A stretch of DNA of 48,961 bases, taken from assembly GCA_005879605.1 (NCBI GenBank), contig VBKE01000013.1:1-48961 (forward strand), read 5' to 3'. A model generated the notes under the pieces. The model saw only the letters and a program-made list of their open reading frames with translations, did not search any database and was not told the DNA's origin. The number at the start of each line of letters is the position of its first letter. The first letter of the stretch is position 1. Position numbers and translations under genes: made by a program. This stretch comes from Deltaproteobacteria bacterium (lineage in GTDB: Bacteria > Desulfobacterota > Binatia > UBA9968). Positions 17,928-26,626 of this stretch are shown here, one piece after another.

Positions 17928-19295
17928 CTACGGAACCGCGGCCGACCATCCCTTGCCGACAAAGCGGCCGAAATTGGTCAGAAGACGCCAGGTCATCAAG
18001 GCGCTGACGCCCACCCATACTCCGGGGAGGCCCCATCCCCATTGAAGTGACAGCCATGACAAGGGCACGAAGATTCCCAGCGCGCCCACGAGCATGGCCC
18101 ACATCAGGAATTGCGTATCGTGAGCGCCGATGAGAAAACCATCGAGCACGAAGACTATCCCATTTAACGGTTGAAACAGGGCAACCAGCAAGAAGATTTC
18201 ACCGCTGAATATGCGCTTCACGTCTGAACTGCTCGTAAAAATCTGCACGATCCACGCCTCGGCACTCAGGAACATTCCAGCGAATAGGCAGCCAGCGACG
18301 CCGCCGCAAAGAATCAGAGTCTTCCCCATGCGGTACGCCATGTCCTTTTGATTCGAACCTAGGTACTTGGCTACGAGGGCCTGGCCAGCGACTGCCAACC
18401 CGTCGATGATGTCTGAGCAAAGAAGCAAAAGCTGAAAGGCGATCTCGTGGGCGGAGAGAATTTCTGCGCCCATTCTTGCCGCGGTGCCGGTTGCGACGAT
18501 CAATGAAAAGCGCAGCGCTCCCGTGCGAATCGCCAGATCCCGCCCGATGCGAAACAACGGGCGGAATTGGACGATGTTAACGCGCCATTTCGAAGGTCGA
18601 TACCGCCCGTTCCGAGCCGAACAAACAAAAACAGAAAGACAGATGGTTGCCCCGAGGAACTGAGCGATCCACGCGGCAATAGCGGCGCCTTTCAGGCCCA
18701 TAGGTAGGATGCCGAACCCGCCATAGATCAGGACGTAATCGAGCACCAGGTTTAGGCCGTTCGCGAGAAAAGCGATCAACATGGGTGTCTTGGTATCCTG
18801 AACTCCACGGAAAAATCCGACGGATGCAAAAAAGACGAAAGTAAAAGGGGCGCTGGTGATGATCACACGAAAATAGGGGATGCCTGCATCGATCACACCG
18901 GGCGCCGCACCCATGAGCCGGTAAAGATTCGGCGCTAGGAAGAGACCGGCGAGGGAAACTCCCAATCCACCGAGCAGAGCGAGAACAAGCGCATGAACGT
19001 AAGTTGCGCCGCAGGCCTCGAAGTCGCGAGAACCGTGATAATGGCCGACGAGCGTCGTGGTACCAAAGGTCAAAAAGGCAAAGATCCAGTAAATTCCGCC
19101 GATGAGAGCGGCGCCGACGGCGCGCGCGGCGAGAGGTTCGACGCCCAAGCGACCGATCATCGCTGTGTCGCCAATATTCAACGATGGCACGCTGGCCAGC
19201 GCCAGCATGGCCGGAATGGCGAGCCTAAGAATGTTCCTCAAGTGCGATGGGTATGGCCTGTGTTGTCCGTCGAGACTTGTTGTGTCGAATCTCAC
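17928..19295 (-). CDS. MATE family efflux transporter
   Basis: A 12-transmembrane exporter that moves drugs or metabolites out using H+ or Na+. The frame is open further upstream, but that reading only overlaps the preceding gene. The GTG at 19295, 11 nt after that gene's stop, gives 455 residues, the usual MATE length. Typical features are NILRLAIPAMLA at the start, FLTFGTTTLVGHYHGSRD, FFRGVQDTKTPM and, in the second half, AHEIAFQLLLLCSDIIDGLAVAGQALVAKYLG. It is co-transcribed with the cobalamin-binding-like gene, an unusual partner for a MATE exporter. Confidence 0.9.
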   Translation of the reverse strand: MRFDTTSLDGQHRPYPSHLRNILRLAIPAMLALASVPSLNIGDTAMIGRLGVEPLAARAVGAALIGGIYWIFAFLTFGTTTLVGHYHGSRDFEACGATYVHALVLALLGGLGVSLAGLFLAPNLYRLMGAAPGVIDAGIPYFRVIITSAPFTFVFFASVGFFRGVQDTKTPMLIAFLANGLNLVLDYVLIYGGFGILPMGLKGAAIAAWIAQFLGATICLSVFVCSARNGRYRPSKWRVNIVQFRPLFRIGRDLAIRTGALRFSLIVATGTAARMGAEILSAHEIAFQLLLLCSDIIDGLAVAGQALVAKYLGSNQKDMAYRMGKTLILCGGVAGCLFAGMFLSAEAWIVQIFTSSSDVKRIFSGEIFLLVALFQPLNGIVFVLDGFLIGAHDTQFLMWAMLVGALGIFVPLSWLSLQWGWGLPGVWVGVSALMTWRLLTNFGRFVGKGWSAAVP

Positions 19296-19305
19296 CGGCA
19301 GAAAA

Positions 19306-20220
19306 TCAAAGAATGCGTTGAACTGAATCGCTAAGGTCCGGCTCGGAGAAGATCTCTGGGTGAATGATGCGCGCGAGAATTTCCAATCCATCGACCAAAC
19401 GCGGTCCGGGCCGGCTGAAGAAAGCGCTGCCGTTGACGCCATAAACATGCCCGTTCTTCACGGCTGGTAGATGGTTCCATCCCGGCAATTTTCGCAGGAC
19501 CGCGCTTTCCTGAATGGTTCGCCGTAGCTCAAAGCCGCACGGCATCAAGACGATGATTTCCGGGACGGAATCCAGGACTTGTGTCCATTCCACTCTCGCT
19601 GATGGTTCTTCTCTGCGGCCAAGAACATCGAAACCCCCGGCCAACTCAACCATCTCGGGCACCCAATGACCGGCGGCGTAAACTGGATCGAACCATTCGA
19701 GGCAAGCGACTCGGGGCCGAGTGTTTGATTGAGCGGCCGTCTGGCGCACGCGTTCGATCCGTTCGTGTGATCGTTGAACCAGGGCCCGGGCCGCATCCGC
19801 GCGCGCAGTCACCGCACCGACCCGTTCAATATCGCGCAAGACGTCAGTGAGGCAATGAGGGCTCAGCGCTAGAATTGTCGCCGGTTCCTTGAGACTCTTT
19901 GCGGCGGCCGCTACTTCGTTGTAATCAACGGCGCAAACTTCGCAAAGTTCTTGCGTCAAGATCAGGTCCGGCGCAGCCTCTCGAAACTTGACCTCATCGA
20001 TGCCGTAGAGGCTTGGGTTGCCCCGCAAACGCTCACTGACCCAACCGTCGATCTCAGCGCTGCTCATTGGGTTCGCATCGATCAAGCTCCGCACCACGAT
20101 CGGTTTTTGCCGCGCTTCATGGGGGTAGTCACATTCATGGGTGACACCGACGACGTCGTCGCCCAGTCCCAGGGCGAAAGCAATTTCCGTTGCGCTGGGA
20201 AGCAGAGAACAAATGCGCAT
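19306..20220 (-). CDS. Cobalamin-binding (BtuF-like) protein without signal peptide
   Basis: A 304-residue member of the BtuF/FhuD type III binding-protein fold. It begins directly with RICSLLPSATEIAFALGLGD and contains the usual helix-linked lobes (APDLILTQELCEVCAVDYNEV; PRVACLEWFDPVYAAGHWVPE). There is no signal peptide or lipobox, so the protein as read stays in the cytoplasm. The family includes such cytosolic forms annotated as cobalamin-binding, with unclear role. No BtuC/BtuD genes are adjacent; the next gene in the operon is a MATE exporter. Ligand specificity is inferred from family only. Confidence 0.82.
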   Translation of the reverse strand: MRICSLLPSATEIAFALGLGDDVVGVTHECDYPHEARQKPIVVRSLIDANPMSSAEIDGWVSERLRGNPSLYGIDEVKFREAAPDLILTQELCEVCAVDYNEVAAAAKSLKEPATILALSPHCLTDVLRDIERVGAVTARADAARALVQRSHERIERVRQTAAQSNTRPRVACLEWFDPVYAAGHWVPEMVELAGGFDVLGRREEPSARVEWTQVLDSVPEIIVLMPCGFELRRTIQESAVLRKLPGWNHLPAVKNGHVYGVNGSAFFSRPGPRLVDGLEILARIIHPEIFSEPDLSDSVQRIL

Positions 20221-20250
20221 GAGCGCATCATTAGCCTATAAAGAGGAATT

Positions 20251-20394
20251 ATGCTACTCGACAGACAGTTATTGAAAAATAAAGTGAGACCTTGGCACGT
20301 TCTTACGCAGAAAAACTTCGGTCTGTTTTGGTGGAACCTGCTGATCTCGGCGGTCGGCAGAGTTTTAGGCTTCAACGCCGATGCATCGATTTAA
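20251..20394 (+). pseudogene. Truncated N-terminus of an MFS transporter
   Basis: An ATG with AAGAGGAA 3 nt upstream opens a 47-codon frame. Residues 12-35 (VRPWHVLTQKNFGLFWWNLL and following) look like the first helix and leading loop of MFS_3-type exporters, whose usual form is LRHRNFRLFWxGQLIS. The frame stops at 20392-20394 right at the 3' end of the convergent M24-like gene, and no remaining helices are present. I read it as a decayed remnant. A functional 47-residue membrane peptide is the alternative. Confidence 0.42.
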
Positions 20395-21794
20395 CTCTGC
20401 GTGATCAACGGCTTTAACTCCCGCTTGCCGAGGCGTGTGACGCCGGTTGTGCCGACCAAGAGATGCTCGCCGATCTGGACTACGCGGTTTTCCTTCCCCA
20501 CATCTTGGATGGCACCGCGCTTCATGCGAATCGCTGGCTTGAAGTCGAAGGTCATTCCCGGCGCGAGAACGATATCGGATTCCTCTCTAGAGTTGGCCGG
20601 ACCCAGGCGTGGCCGAGAGAGATTGGCAATGCCGCTTGAATGCAACACTACACCCGAGCGATCCTCGGCGCCCAACTTCTCTGTCAGCTTTGCATAATAG
20701 TCCACGAACTGTCCGCACGTCGTTTTGCCGGGAACGATGAAGGCGACGCATTCATGGAAGAGCTTGATGGCCGTCTCCACGGCGGCGCGGTAATAGTCGT
20801 AGCCGGCGGTTTTTGCCCCGCCGACAAAGATCGAATGGTTCACTTGTCCTCGATACCCTTGAACCGTGGCGTCGATTTCCTCGTTGATGATCTGCCCTTC
20901 TTTTAACGGGTCGTCGGTGGGCGCGCCCAGAGTCGTGTTCGCTTCAGCATCGAGAGCAATGGAAAGACGGGTAGGATCTTCGCCGGTCTCGGCAAACATC
21001 GCGACATAAGTTTGAAACCAGATGTCGCCTTGATGGCGCGATGGAGACCGCGCCACGCTCCTGATCACCTCGATTGCCTTTTCTCCAGCCGCCACGGAGC
21101 GCCGAATCACATCGTGCTCCTCGGAGCTCTTCAACATAGCCGCTTCGTCGATGGGACCCGCATCAGCTCCCCATTTTTCCATCGGCAGGAACTGCAGTCC
21201 TGGGAGGGCCGACTTGAGATGTTCTAGAAAAGTGGCGGCAACCAAACCCTCGGGATCGAAGCGACTGCCGCTGAGTTTCGCCACGCCGATGCGCGTTCCC
21301 GGGCGATTCAAGCCGAGGCCTTTGATCAGCTCGGCGACCGATTTCGAGCCTTCGCCTTGACTGATGATGAGCTTTCCGTCTGAGCGCCACGCATCCAGTC
21401 TTTTCTCCCAGAAGCTTCGGTTGCGCGCGGTCGATACGATAGCATGGATGGGCTTCGTGTCATCTCGTGGGAAGATAACGTCGGCGCTTCCACCGCGGCC
21501 GCCGATTTGCGTAAGGTAGCGAGGATAAGCTGTGTCACCGCTCGCGGGCGCGAAAATGGCGTCGAAATTCCACTGAGGCTTGGCCATCACGCGGCGGACC
21601 GCGATCCAGCGGCCGTCGCGCTCGACGCGGGAAAAAGAAGGATTCGCGACCTGAATTTGTCCTGTCTTGGCCTCTGCCGCGACCGATTCATTAAGTGATG
21701 AATCCAATCCTGGCAGGAGGGGAAGGACGATACCCGTCGCCGCGATTTTCTGTAGGAAAGAGCGCCTCGAGCTTGATACAGAATCGTAGGTCAT
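20391..21794 (-). CDS. M24-like (pita-bread) protein, Tat-exported, metal site degenerate
   Basis: A 467-residue protein. The ATG at 21794 has AGGAGGAG just upstream and is preferred over the upstream start at 21824. The N-terminus has a twin-arginine motif SSRRSFLQK before a hydrophobic stretch, so it is predicted to be exported folded. The rest follows the creatinase/prolidase two-domain plan. Of the five metal ligands of true M24 peptidases, the His in HSSGIANLSRP is visible. The DxG, YxxDxTRT, EPG and RxEDT positions read NEEIDA, NHSIFV, FKPAI and ENRVV. Peptidase activity is therefore doubtful. It overlaps the MFS remnant by 4 nt at its 3' end. Confidence 0.82.
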   Translation of the reverse strand: MTYDSVSSSRRSFLQKIAATGIVLPLLPGLDSSLNESVAAEAKTGQIQVANPSFSRVERDGRWIAVRRVMAKPQWNFDAIFAPASGDTAYPRYLTQIGGRGGSADVIFPRDDTKPIHAIVSTARNRSFWEKRLDAWRSDGKLIISQGEGSKSVAELIKGLGLNRPGTRIGVAKLSGSRFDPEGLVAATFLEHLKSALPGLQFLPMEKWGADAGPIDEAAMLKSSEEHDVIRRSVAAGEKAIEVIRSVARSPSRHQGDIWFQTYVAMFAETGEDPTRLSIALDAEANTTLGAPTDDPLKEGQIINEEIDATVQGYRGQVNHSIFVGGAKTAGYDYYRAAVETAIKLFHECVAFIVPGKTTCGQFVDYYAKLTEKLGAEDRSGVVLHSSGIANLSRPRLGPANSREESDIVLAPGMTFDFKPAIRMKRGAIQDVGKENRVVQIGEHLLVGTTGVTRLGKRELKPLITQS

Positions 21795-21845
21795 GGTCTT
21801 ACTCCTCCTGTCAGATAGAAACAACCCTCTTCTAGGGGCGATGCA

Positions 21846-23129
21846 CTAGGGGCTCTTGCCCTGCGAAACGTCCATGATCATGCGCGAGAGAAGATAAAGG
21901 CGAGGCTCGATCGAATCGAGCAGGACGTATTCCGCATCGGCGGAGTGGGCGCCGTAACCCTGCAGGCCGAACCGCTCGATGACCGGCGCCTTGGTATTGA
22001 GCGCGACGAAGGCGGCGTCGGTGCCGCCTCCTTCCGGCATTTCATCCACGACGAGTTCCTTGCCGAGCTCACGGTAAATCTGCTGCGCGTGTTTGCCGAG
22101 TGCCCGTGAGGCTGCGGTTGCCTCCAACGGAGGACGGCGGCGCTCGAAGTTCATCGCGACCTTTGCTTCGGGCAACAGCTGTTTTTTGATTCGCTCCCGC
22201 ACCTTTTTCTCGATGGCGTCGTAGTCGGCCACGCGCAGCACGCGCACGTCCGCAACCGCCTGGGCGGCGGGCGGAATCATGTTGCGCGTGGTGCCCGCGT
22301 TCGCCAGCGTCCAGTTCATTTTGAGGCCAACCGCCGGATCGGAAAGATCGCGCGTTTGTAGCACTTGGTGGGCGAGCTCATACAAGGCGTTCACACCCTT
22401 TTCCGGTGAAACGCCCGAGTGCGACCCCCGACCTTTGACGGTCAGAGTGACCGAAGCGATACCGCTGGTTGCTAGCGACAATTTGTCGGATTCGGCACGT
22501 GAGGATTCGACCGAGAAGGTTGCGTCGTTCTCCGCGCCGAGCTTCGTGATTAAGCTACGCGAACCGGGCGAGCTAAGCTCTTCGTCGGCGTTGATGAGCA
22601 CCGTGAGGATACCGTATTCGCGGAAATTCATCGCCTTGAGAATCGCCAAGGTGTGGAGAATCACGGCGATTCCCTGCTTGTCGTCGGCGATTCCCAGGCC
22701 GTAAACGCGATCGCTTTCGACGCGAAAGGGCTGTTGTGCCAACATGCCGCGCGGGTACACCGTGTCCATGTGCGCGATGAGCAGGATTTTCTTATTGCCC
22801 GTCCCAGCGAAGGTTGCCCGCACCATCTTGCCGATTTTCTCGGGCGTGTCTTCCATCTTGTAGACGTCGCTCGCCTCGATCAACTCAACCTTGCCGCCCA
22901 GCTCTTTCAGCCGCGCGGCGATAAGGTCTGCGAGCTTGTCGAGTCCTTCGCGGTCACGGCTGCCGGTCTCAATGGACACCAGTCCTCTCAAGGTTTCGAG
23001 CAGGGCGGGCTTTTCCTTCTTCACCAGCGACAATACCGGCTCGCGCCCTTGGCCGAATGATTGCGTCGCCATTCCTGCCAGCAGAAACACTGCAGCCTGG
23101 AGAGAAGCGAATCTCTTGTCAGACTTCAT
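21846..23129 (-). CDS. M20 family metallopeptidase (carboxypeptidase G2-like), exported
   Basis: A 427-residue zinc peptidase starting at the ATG at 23129, which has GGAGG 9 nt upstream; the frame's earlier start has none. A signal peptide (FASLQAAVFLLAGMATQSFGQG) directs it to the periplasm. Zinc ligands and catalytic residues are seen in AHMDTVY, GIADDKQG, INADEELSS, and the late GGGTDAAF with GAHSADAEY. A dimerisation lid lies between. The nearest characterised type is glutamate carboxypeptidase/CPG2, which removes C-terminal Glu from folates and peptides. It lies 51 nt downstream of nothing else on its strand, and the M24-like gene follows after 51 nt. Confidence 0.9.
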   Translation of the reverse strand: MKSDKRFASLQAAVFLLAGMATQSFGQGREPVLSLVKKEKPALLETLRGLVSIETGSRDREGLDKLADLIAARLKELGGKVELIEASDVYKMEDTPEKIGKMVRATFAGTGNKKILLIAHMDTVYPRGMLAQQPFRVESDRVYGLGIADDKQGIAVILHTLAILKAMNFREYGILTVLINADEELSSPGSRSLITKLGAENDATFSVESSRAESDKLSLATSGIASVTLTVKGRGSHSGVSPEKGVNALYELAHQVLQTRDLSDPAVGLKMNWTLANAGTTRNMIPPAAQAVADVRVLRVADYDAIEKKVRERIKKQLLPEAKVAMNFERRRPPLEATAASRALGKHAQQIYRELGKELVVDEMPEGGGTDAAFVALNTKAPVIERFGLQGYGAHSADAEYVLLDSIEPRLYLLSRMIMDVSQGKSP

Positions 23130-23197
23130 GGGAATTGCCTCCAAACAAAATTGTCGCCCGCGCACTCGGGAGAGAGGAAAATCAGAGCGGAGTTATC

Positions 23198-24045
23198 TCA
23201 GTGCGCGTCGCGGCTGGCTTTTGCAGTAATTTCCCACCAGTTTCGATCTGGGTCACTGAGGAAAAATGAAACGTTTGCGCCCGCCCGTTTGAGTTCCCCG
23301 AGTTCCGTAACACCGATCTCTTTGCCCGCTTTCGCGAAATTGCGATGCGCCTTATCCACGGCGTCAGGCGATCCAAGCTCTAAAGTGAAGCGGCTATTCG
23401 AATTAAGATATCGCCGATTCTTCACCGGGACCACCACAACGTACCAGGGTGTAGCGGGATGCTTGAAATAAATGACCGGTCTTTTGCCGGGAACGATCTG
23501 CAAGCCCAAGACGTGCCGCAGAAAGAGTTCGGTGACGGCTTTGTCATTACATTCAAGTGTCCCGTGCGTTAGACCTTGGGGAACATAGCCTTTATCGGCG
23601 AATCTATTCTCAGGCCACGGGTTCTTCCAGTGTGGCGCATAGACAGAAGCGAGGGTGAATGCCTGGGGAAGATAGCATTCGATCTCCCAGTAGTTGCCGC
23701 CGGGCTCCTTAAAATAAAGGGAATAAGCGAGATGGGTCTCCCGCGGCTTGGTGATTTTGCCAAGGCGATATTGGTCCTTGTGCTCGCTAAGATATCTCCA
23801 AGCTCTATCCACTTCTTCCGGGCTCGACACCCTGACCCGTAGTGATTCATTACAGGCTTATCCGCCGCGTCCGACCCGGCCTCGTGAACGACCAGATGCC
23901 AGTCCGTATTCGGATGCTTCACGATAACTTGCCTATGCCCTTTTTCTACAACCTCCAGGGCCAATAGATCGATGAATACCGGAACCGTCTCGTTCAACGA
24001 GCGGCACTCATAGTGACCATGGATTAGGCCAAGCGGTCTAATCAT
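23198..24045 (-). pseudogene. Two-domain VOC (glyoxalase/extradiol-dioxygenase-like) gene with frameshift
   Basis: Two overlapping frames together make one 282-residue protein. The first (from ATG 24045) ends its VOC-like stretch at ADKPVMNHYG. The second carries on as VRVSSPEEVDRAWRYLSE, then YFKEPGGNYWEIECYLP and a second VOC unit HGTLECNDKAVTELFLRHVLGL to the C-terminus. The break is at the CCC run 23836-23838 (plus strand); one more base there would restore one frame. VOC proteins with paired beta-alpha-beta-beta-beta modules bind a metal and act on small aromatic or electrophilic substrates. It is either a genuine pseudogene or a base-calling error in a G run. Confidence 0.85.
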
Positions 24046-24115
24046 AATCTTGATCCGACCAAGTTGCCTGCGAGACTATTCGATGCCGATTCGATCATGT
24101 CAACGTAAATTCATG

Positions 24116-24901
24116 TTAGATTCCCGCGAACCACTCGTAACCTTGATCCTCCCAGTAACCTCCCTTGCCTTGTTGGATGTTCTTCAAGTCGGCAACGAAT
24201 TCGATGGCGCGGATGTACTTGGCCATCTTGTAACCGAGTTGATTTTCAAGACGGAGGCGGAGCGGCGCGCCGTGCTCCAGCGGCAAGGGCGCGTCATTCA
24301 TTTCGTAGGCGAGAATGGTTTGCGGATGAACGGCGTCCTCAAGATCGATGCTCTCATAGTAGTGGGTGCCGTCCGAGTCCGTGTCCATGCAGTGAAAAAC
24401 CACGTATTTCGCTCGAGGCTGTGGTTGCACCCGGCGCATGATCTCTTCCAGACGAACGCCTTTCCATTTGCCGATAGCGCTCCAGCCTTCGACGCAATCG
24501 TGGCGCGTGATCTGCGTGCGCGCGGGCATGGATTTAAGTTCCGTCAGAGAAAAACTGTGTGGCGATTGCGCCAGGCCCGATACTTCCAATCGCCACGACT
24601 GCCACTGACTTGCTGCGTCTGCCATATAATCCATAGCCAAAGGCGGTGGGTTGCCGTTGGGTTTGAAATAACGTGAGATATCTTTTTCGGTGAACTCTTG
24701 GGCGAGCTTGTTTCTGCCGGTCAAAAATTTTTGTACGCGTCGGTTTGCGCCCTCAGCCGATTCGAGGAGTGAGAGAAACTTCCTGTTTTGTTGCAGGCCG
24801 TTAAACATTTTTTCGCAGCCGGAAAAAAGCACGAGACCGGTAGCCTGGAGCGCGCCGAGAAGCAGTTTTCGTCGCGAGCGATCAAGACTTTGATTTTTCA
24901 T
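24116..24901 (-). CDS. Molybdopterin-dependent oxidoreductase (sulfite oxidase/MsrP type)
   Basis: A 261-residue protein from the ATG at 24901. The twin-arginine leader SRRKLLLGALQATG indicates folded Tat export. The Moco-coordinating Cys lies in HDCVEGWSAIGKWKGV, and HCMDTDSDGTHYYESIDL and NDAPLPLEHGAPLRL are the conserved pterin-contact loops. It overlaps the cytochrome b gene by 20 nt, so that protein is its obvious membrane electron partner, as in YedY/YedZ-type pairs. The substrate (sulfite, methionine sulfoxide or another oxyanion) is unknown. Confidence 0.9.
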   Translation of the reverse strand: MKNQSLDRSRRKLLLGALQATGLVLFSGCEKMFNGLQQNRKFLSLLESAEGANRRVQKFLTGRNKLAQEFTEKDISRYFKPNGNPPPLAMDYMADAASQWQSWRLEVSGLAQSPHSFSLTELKSMPARTQITRHDCVEGWSAIGKWKGVRLEEIMRRVQPQPRAKYVVFHCMDTDSDGTHYYESIDLEDAVHPQTILAYEMNDAPLPLEHGAPLRLRLENQLGYKMAKYIRAIEFVADLKNIQQGKGGYWEDQGYEWFAGI

Positions 24902-25865
24902 TAACGCCACCCTCGTCTTTTGGGTTTTCTTGAGCATCGGCTTTGAGCTCGGGTTCCGATGTTTGATGACTGGCCATGTTCTCCGGTTCCTCCTCACCCT
25001 TGCCCTCTCCCTCAATGGAGAGGGAAGGAGCGGTCGGAGAGGGAGCTACAGGAGTTTCAGGCGCTACCTCAATCGTCGGAGCTATTTTGTCGTTGTGCCA
25101 ACCGGTGACCATGGAGCGCATGTTGTTCAGGAAACCGGTGGTCAGCACCATGAACACGTGACCGAAAGTAAAAAAGAGAAAGCCAAACGCGAGAATGAAA
25201 TGAACAGTGCGCGCCGACTGCCTCCCGGCAAATGCGGCAGGCAGCCAATTGAAGGCGATGTCCAACTGCGGTGACATGGCGAGTCCGGAAAGCAACACCA
25301 GAGGCGTTAGAATCACAAAGACGCTCGTGTAGGCCATTTTCTGCAGCGGATTATATTCTCCTTTTTGGGGCGACTCACGGCGCAGCCGCAAGTAATAGGC
25401 GATCATCGCCGGCACCTGGATGGCGTCCTTGAGGGTGAAAAGAAACTTGCGCATATGGCCGTTCAAAACATTGTAGAGAAAGTAGAGGACGCCATTGATG
25501 GTAAAAATCCAACCGAAGAAGAAATGCCATCGCCGACCTCCCGCCAGCCAGAAGTAGCCGGGAATCGTGATCCAGCTGGGAAAAGCGCGTGGAGAGGGGC
25601 CGGTCGCGGTATTTTGCACGCCGAGCAGGCCGGTCGTGTCAAATTTCAACCCGAATAAATGGGTGTAACCGCGAACCTCGGCGTCCTCGCTCGTGGCCGC
25701 GATGGAAAAGAACGCTTCGTCGGGTTCCGCCTTGCTCCCCCAGTGAAGCTCGGGAAAGGCGTTGAAAATTTGCAGCCCGCTCATGAAGAGAACCAGCAGG
25801 GCGACGGCATTGATCCAGTGGGTGAGGCGGGTGATGCGGTTATGTCGGTAAACGAGAGACTCCAC
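24882..25865 (-). CDS. Cytochrome b/b561-type membrane subunit with repeat-derived tail
   Basis: A 327-residue protein with four transmembrane helices bearing heme-ligand histidines, in THWINAVALLVLF, RWHFFFGWIFTINGVLY, VFVILTPLVLLSG and VHFILAFGFLFFTFGHVFM. It should carry electrons between the quinone pool and the downstream molybdoenzyme. The last 65 residues are a hydrophilic tail (PTIEVAPETPVAPSPTAPS onward) whose middle is encoded by a palindromic intergenic-type repeat at 24992-25045. The tail has low complexity and no known domain. The gene starts 3 nt after the upstream transporter stop, which suggests co-transcription. Confidence 0.9.
   Translation of the reverse strand: MESLVYRHNRITRLTHWINAVALLVLFMSGLQIFNAFPELHWGSKAEPDEAFFSIAATSEDAEVRGYTHLFGLKFDTTGLLGVQNTATGPSPRAFPSWITIPGYFWLAGGRRWHFFFGWIFTINGVLYFLYNVLNGHMRKFLFTLKDAIQVPAMIAYYLRLRRESPQKGEYNPLQKMAYTSVFVILTPLVLLSGLAMSPQLDIAFNWLPAAFAGRQSARTVHFILAFGFLFFTFGHVFMVLTTGFLNNMRSMVTGWHNDKIAPTIEVAPETPVAPSPTAPSLSIEGEGKGEEEPENMASHQTSEPELKADAQENPKDEGGVNEKSKS
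24992..25045. repeat. Palindromic repeat, copy A, inside cytochrome b coding region
   Basis: The core CCCTCTCC (25003-25010) pairs with GGAGAGGG (25017-25024) around CTCAAT, preceded by CCTCACCCT and followed by GGTCGGAGAGGGAG. Related copies are at 33764-33808 and 34876-34945. It is read in frame as part of the protein tail (SLSIEGEGKGEEEP). Confidence 0.8.
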
Positions 25866-25867
25866 GG

Positions 25868-26626
25868 CTAGCTTTCATCTCTTGTTTGCGCCGCCGATAA
25901 AATTTTATAGCGGCAGCCGATGCCGAACACGAGAAACAGCCATACCATAATCATTAGAACATTGACACTGCTTAACGCCCGAGTACTGAGGGACAGCTGC
26001 ACGCTCAGAAAAACAATTCCCATCGACAGCAGATCGCCTATGCGCACGAAGAACGTGTCAATGGCCGCCTTCGCTTTATATTTTACCTCTCTGCTCGTCG
26101 GTAGGAACAACGCCTGGCGCGCCGTGTTTTGCAGAGAATAGTCGGTGCTGTTTTCTATGACTTTGGCGAAGTGAATCTGGGTTAAAAAGGGCGTCAAAGC
26201 GATAAAAGCGTAGCCTCCCAGAGCGATGAGCGGTAGGAAGAACAGCGAGCCCGAGACGCCGCAGAATTTGATAATCCGCGAGACCAGAAGAAGCTGCAGC
26301 AAAGCCGAAACCAAACTAACGCTGAAGAAAAAATCGCCGTAGAAACCCGCAATGAAGTCCTGCATCTTTTTCCGATCGATCGCGTGTGCCGCGGCCTGGC
26401 TCAATTCATGACCGGCCGGGTTCGCGATCTCTACCACCGCGAGTCGTTTCGCTTCCTCCGTGACTTTCTGGCCGAGAATGAACTCGCCCGTCGTGTTGAC
26501 TAGATTCGCAACGATCATCATCGCTGCAATGATGAGAAGATAGGGTTGGCCGAGGACCAGTTTGTATGCGCCTTGTCGGCCCAAGGGTTTCAGGGTCAAG
26601 CGCGCGTTGGGCATTCCGGCGCTCAT
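25868..26626 (-). CDS. Npt1/Npt2-like transporter, C-terminal half
   Basis: A 252-residue frame with six predicted helices (for example QPYLLIIAAMMIVANLVN; FFFSVSLVSALLQLLLVS; SVNVLMIMVWLFLVFGIG). It matches the second half of an ATP/ADP-translocase-like (TlcA/Npt) protein. Its own ATG at 26626 has GGAGAG 6 nt upstream. The first half is the adjacent frame, and the two together have the length of the intact paralogue at 27371-28714. It could be a frameshifted gene or a true half-transporter translated by coupling. The blocks around PTSREVKYKAKAAIDTFFVR form the family-typical long loop. Confidence 0.78.
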   Translation of the reverse strand: MSAGMPNARLTLKPLGRQGAYKLVLGQPYLLIIAAMMIVANLVNTTGEFILGQKVTEEAKRLAVVEIANPAGHELSQAAAHAIDRKKMQDFIAGFYGDFFFSVSLVSALLQLLLVSRIIKFCGVSGSLFFLPLIALGGYAFIALTPFLTQIHFAKVIENSTDYSLQNTARQALFLPTSREVKYKAKAAIDTFFVRIGDLLSMGIVFLSVQLSLSTRALSSVNVLMIMVWLFLVFGIGCRYKILSAAQTRDES

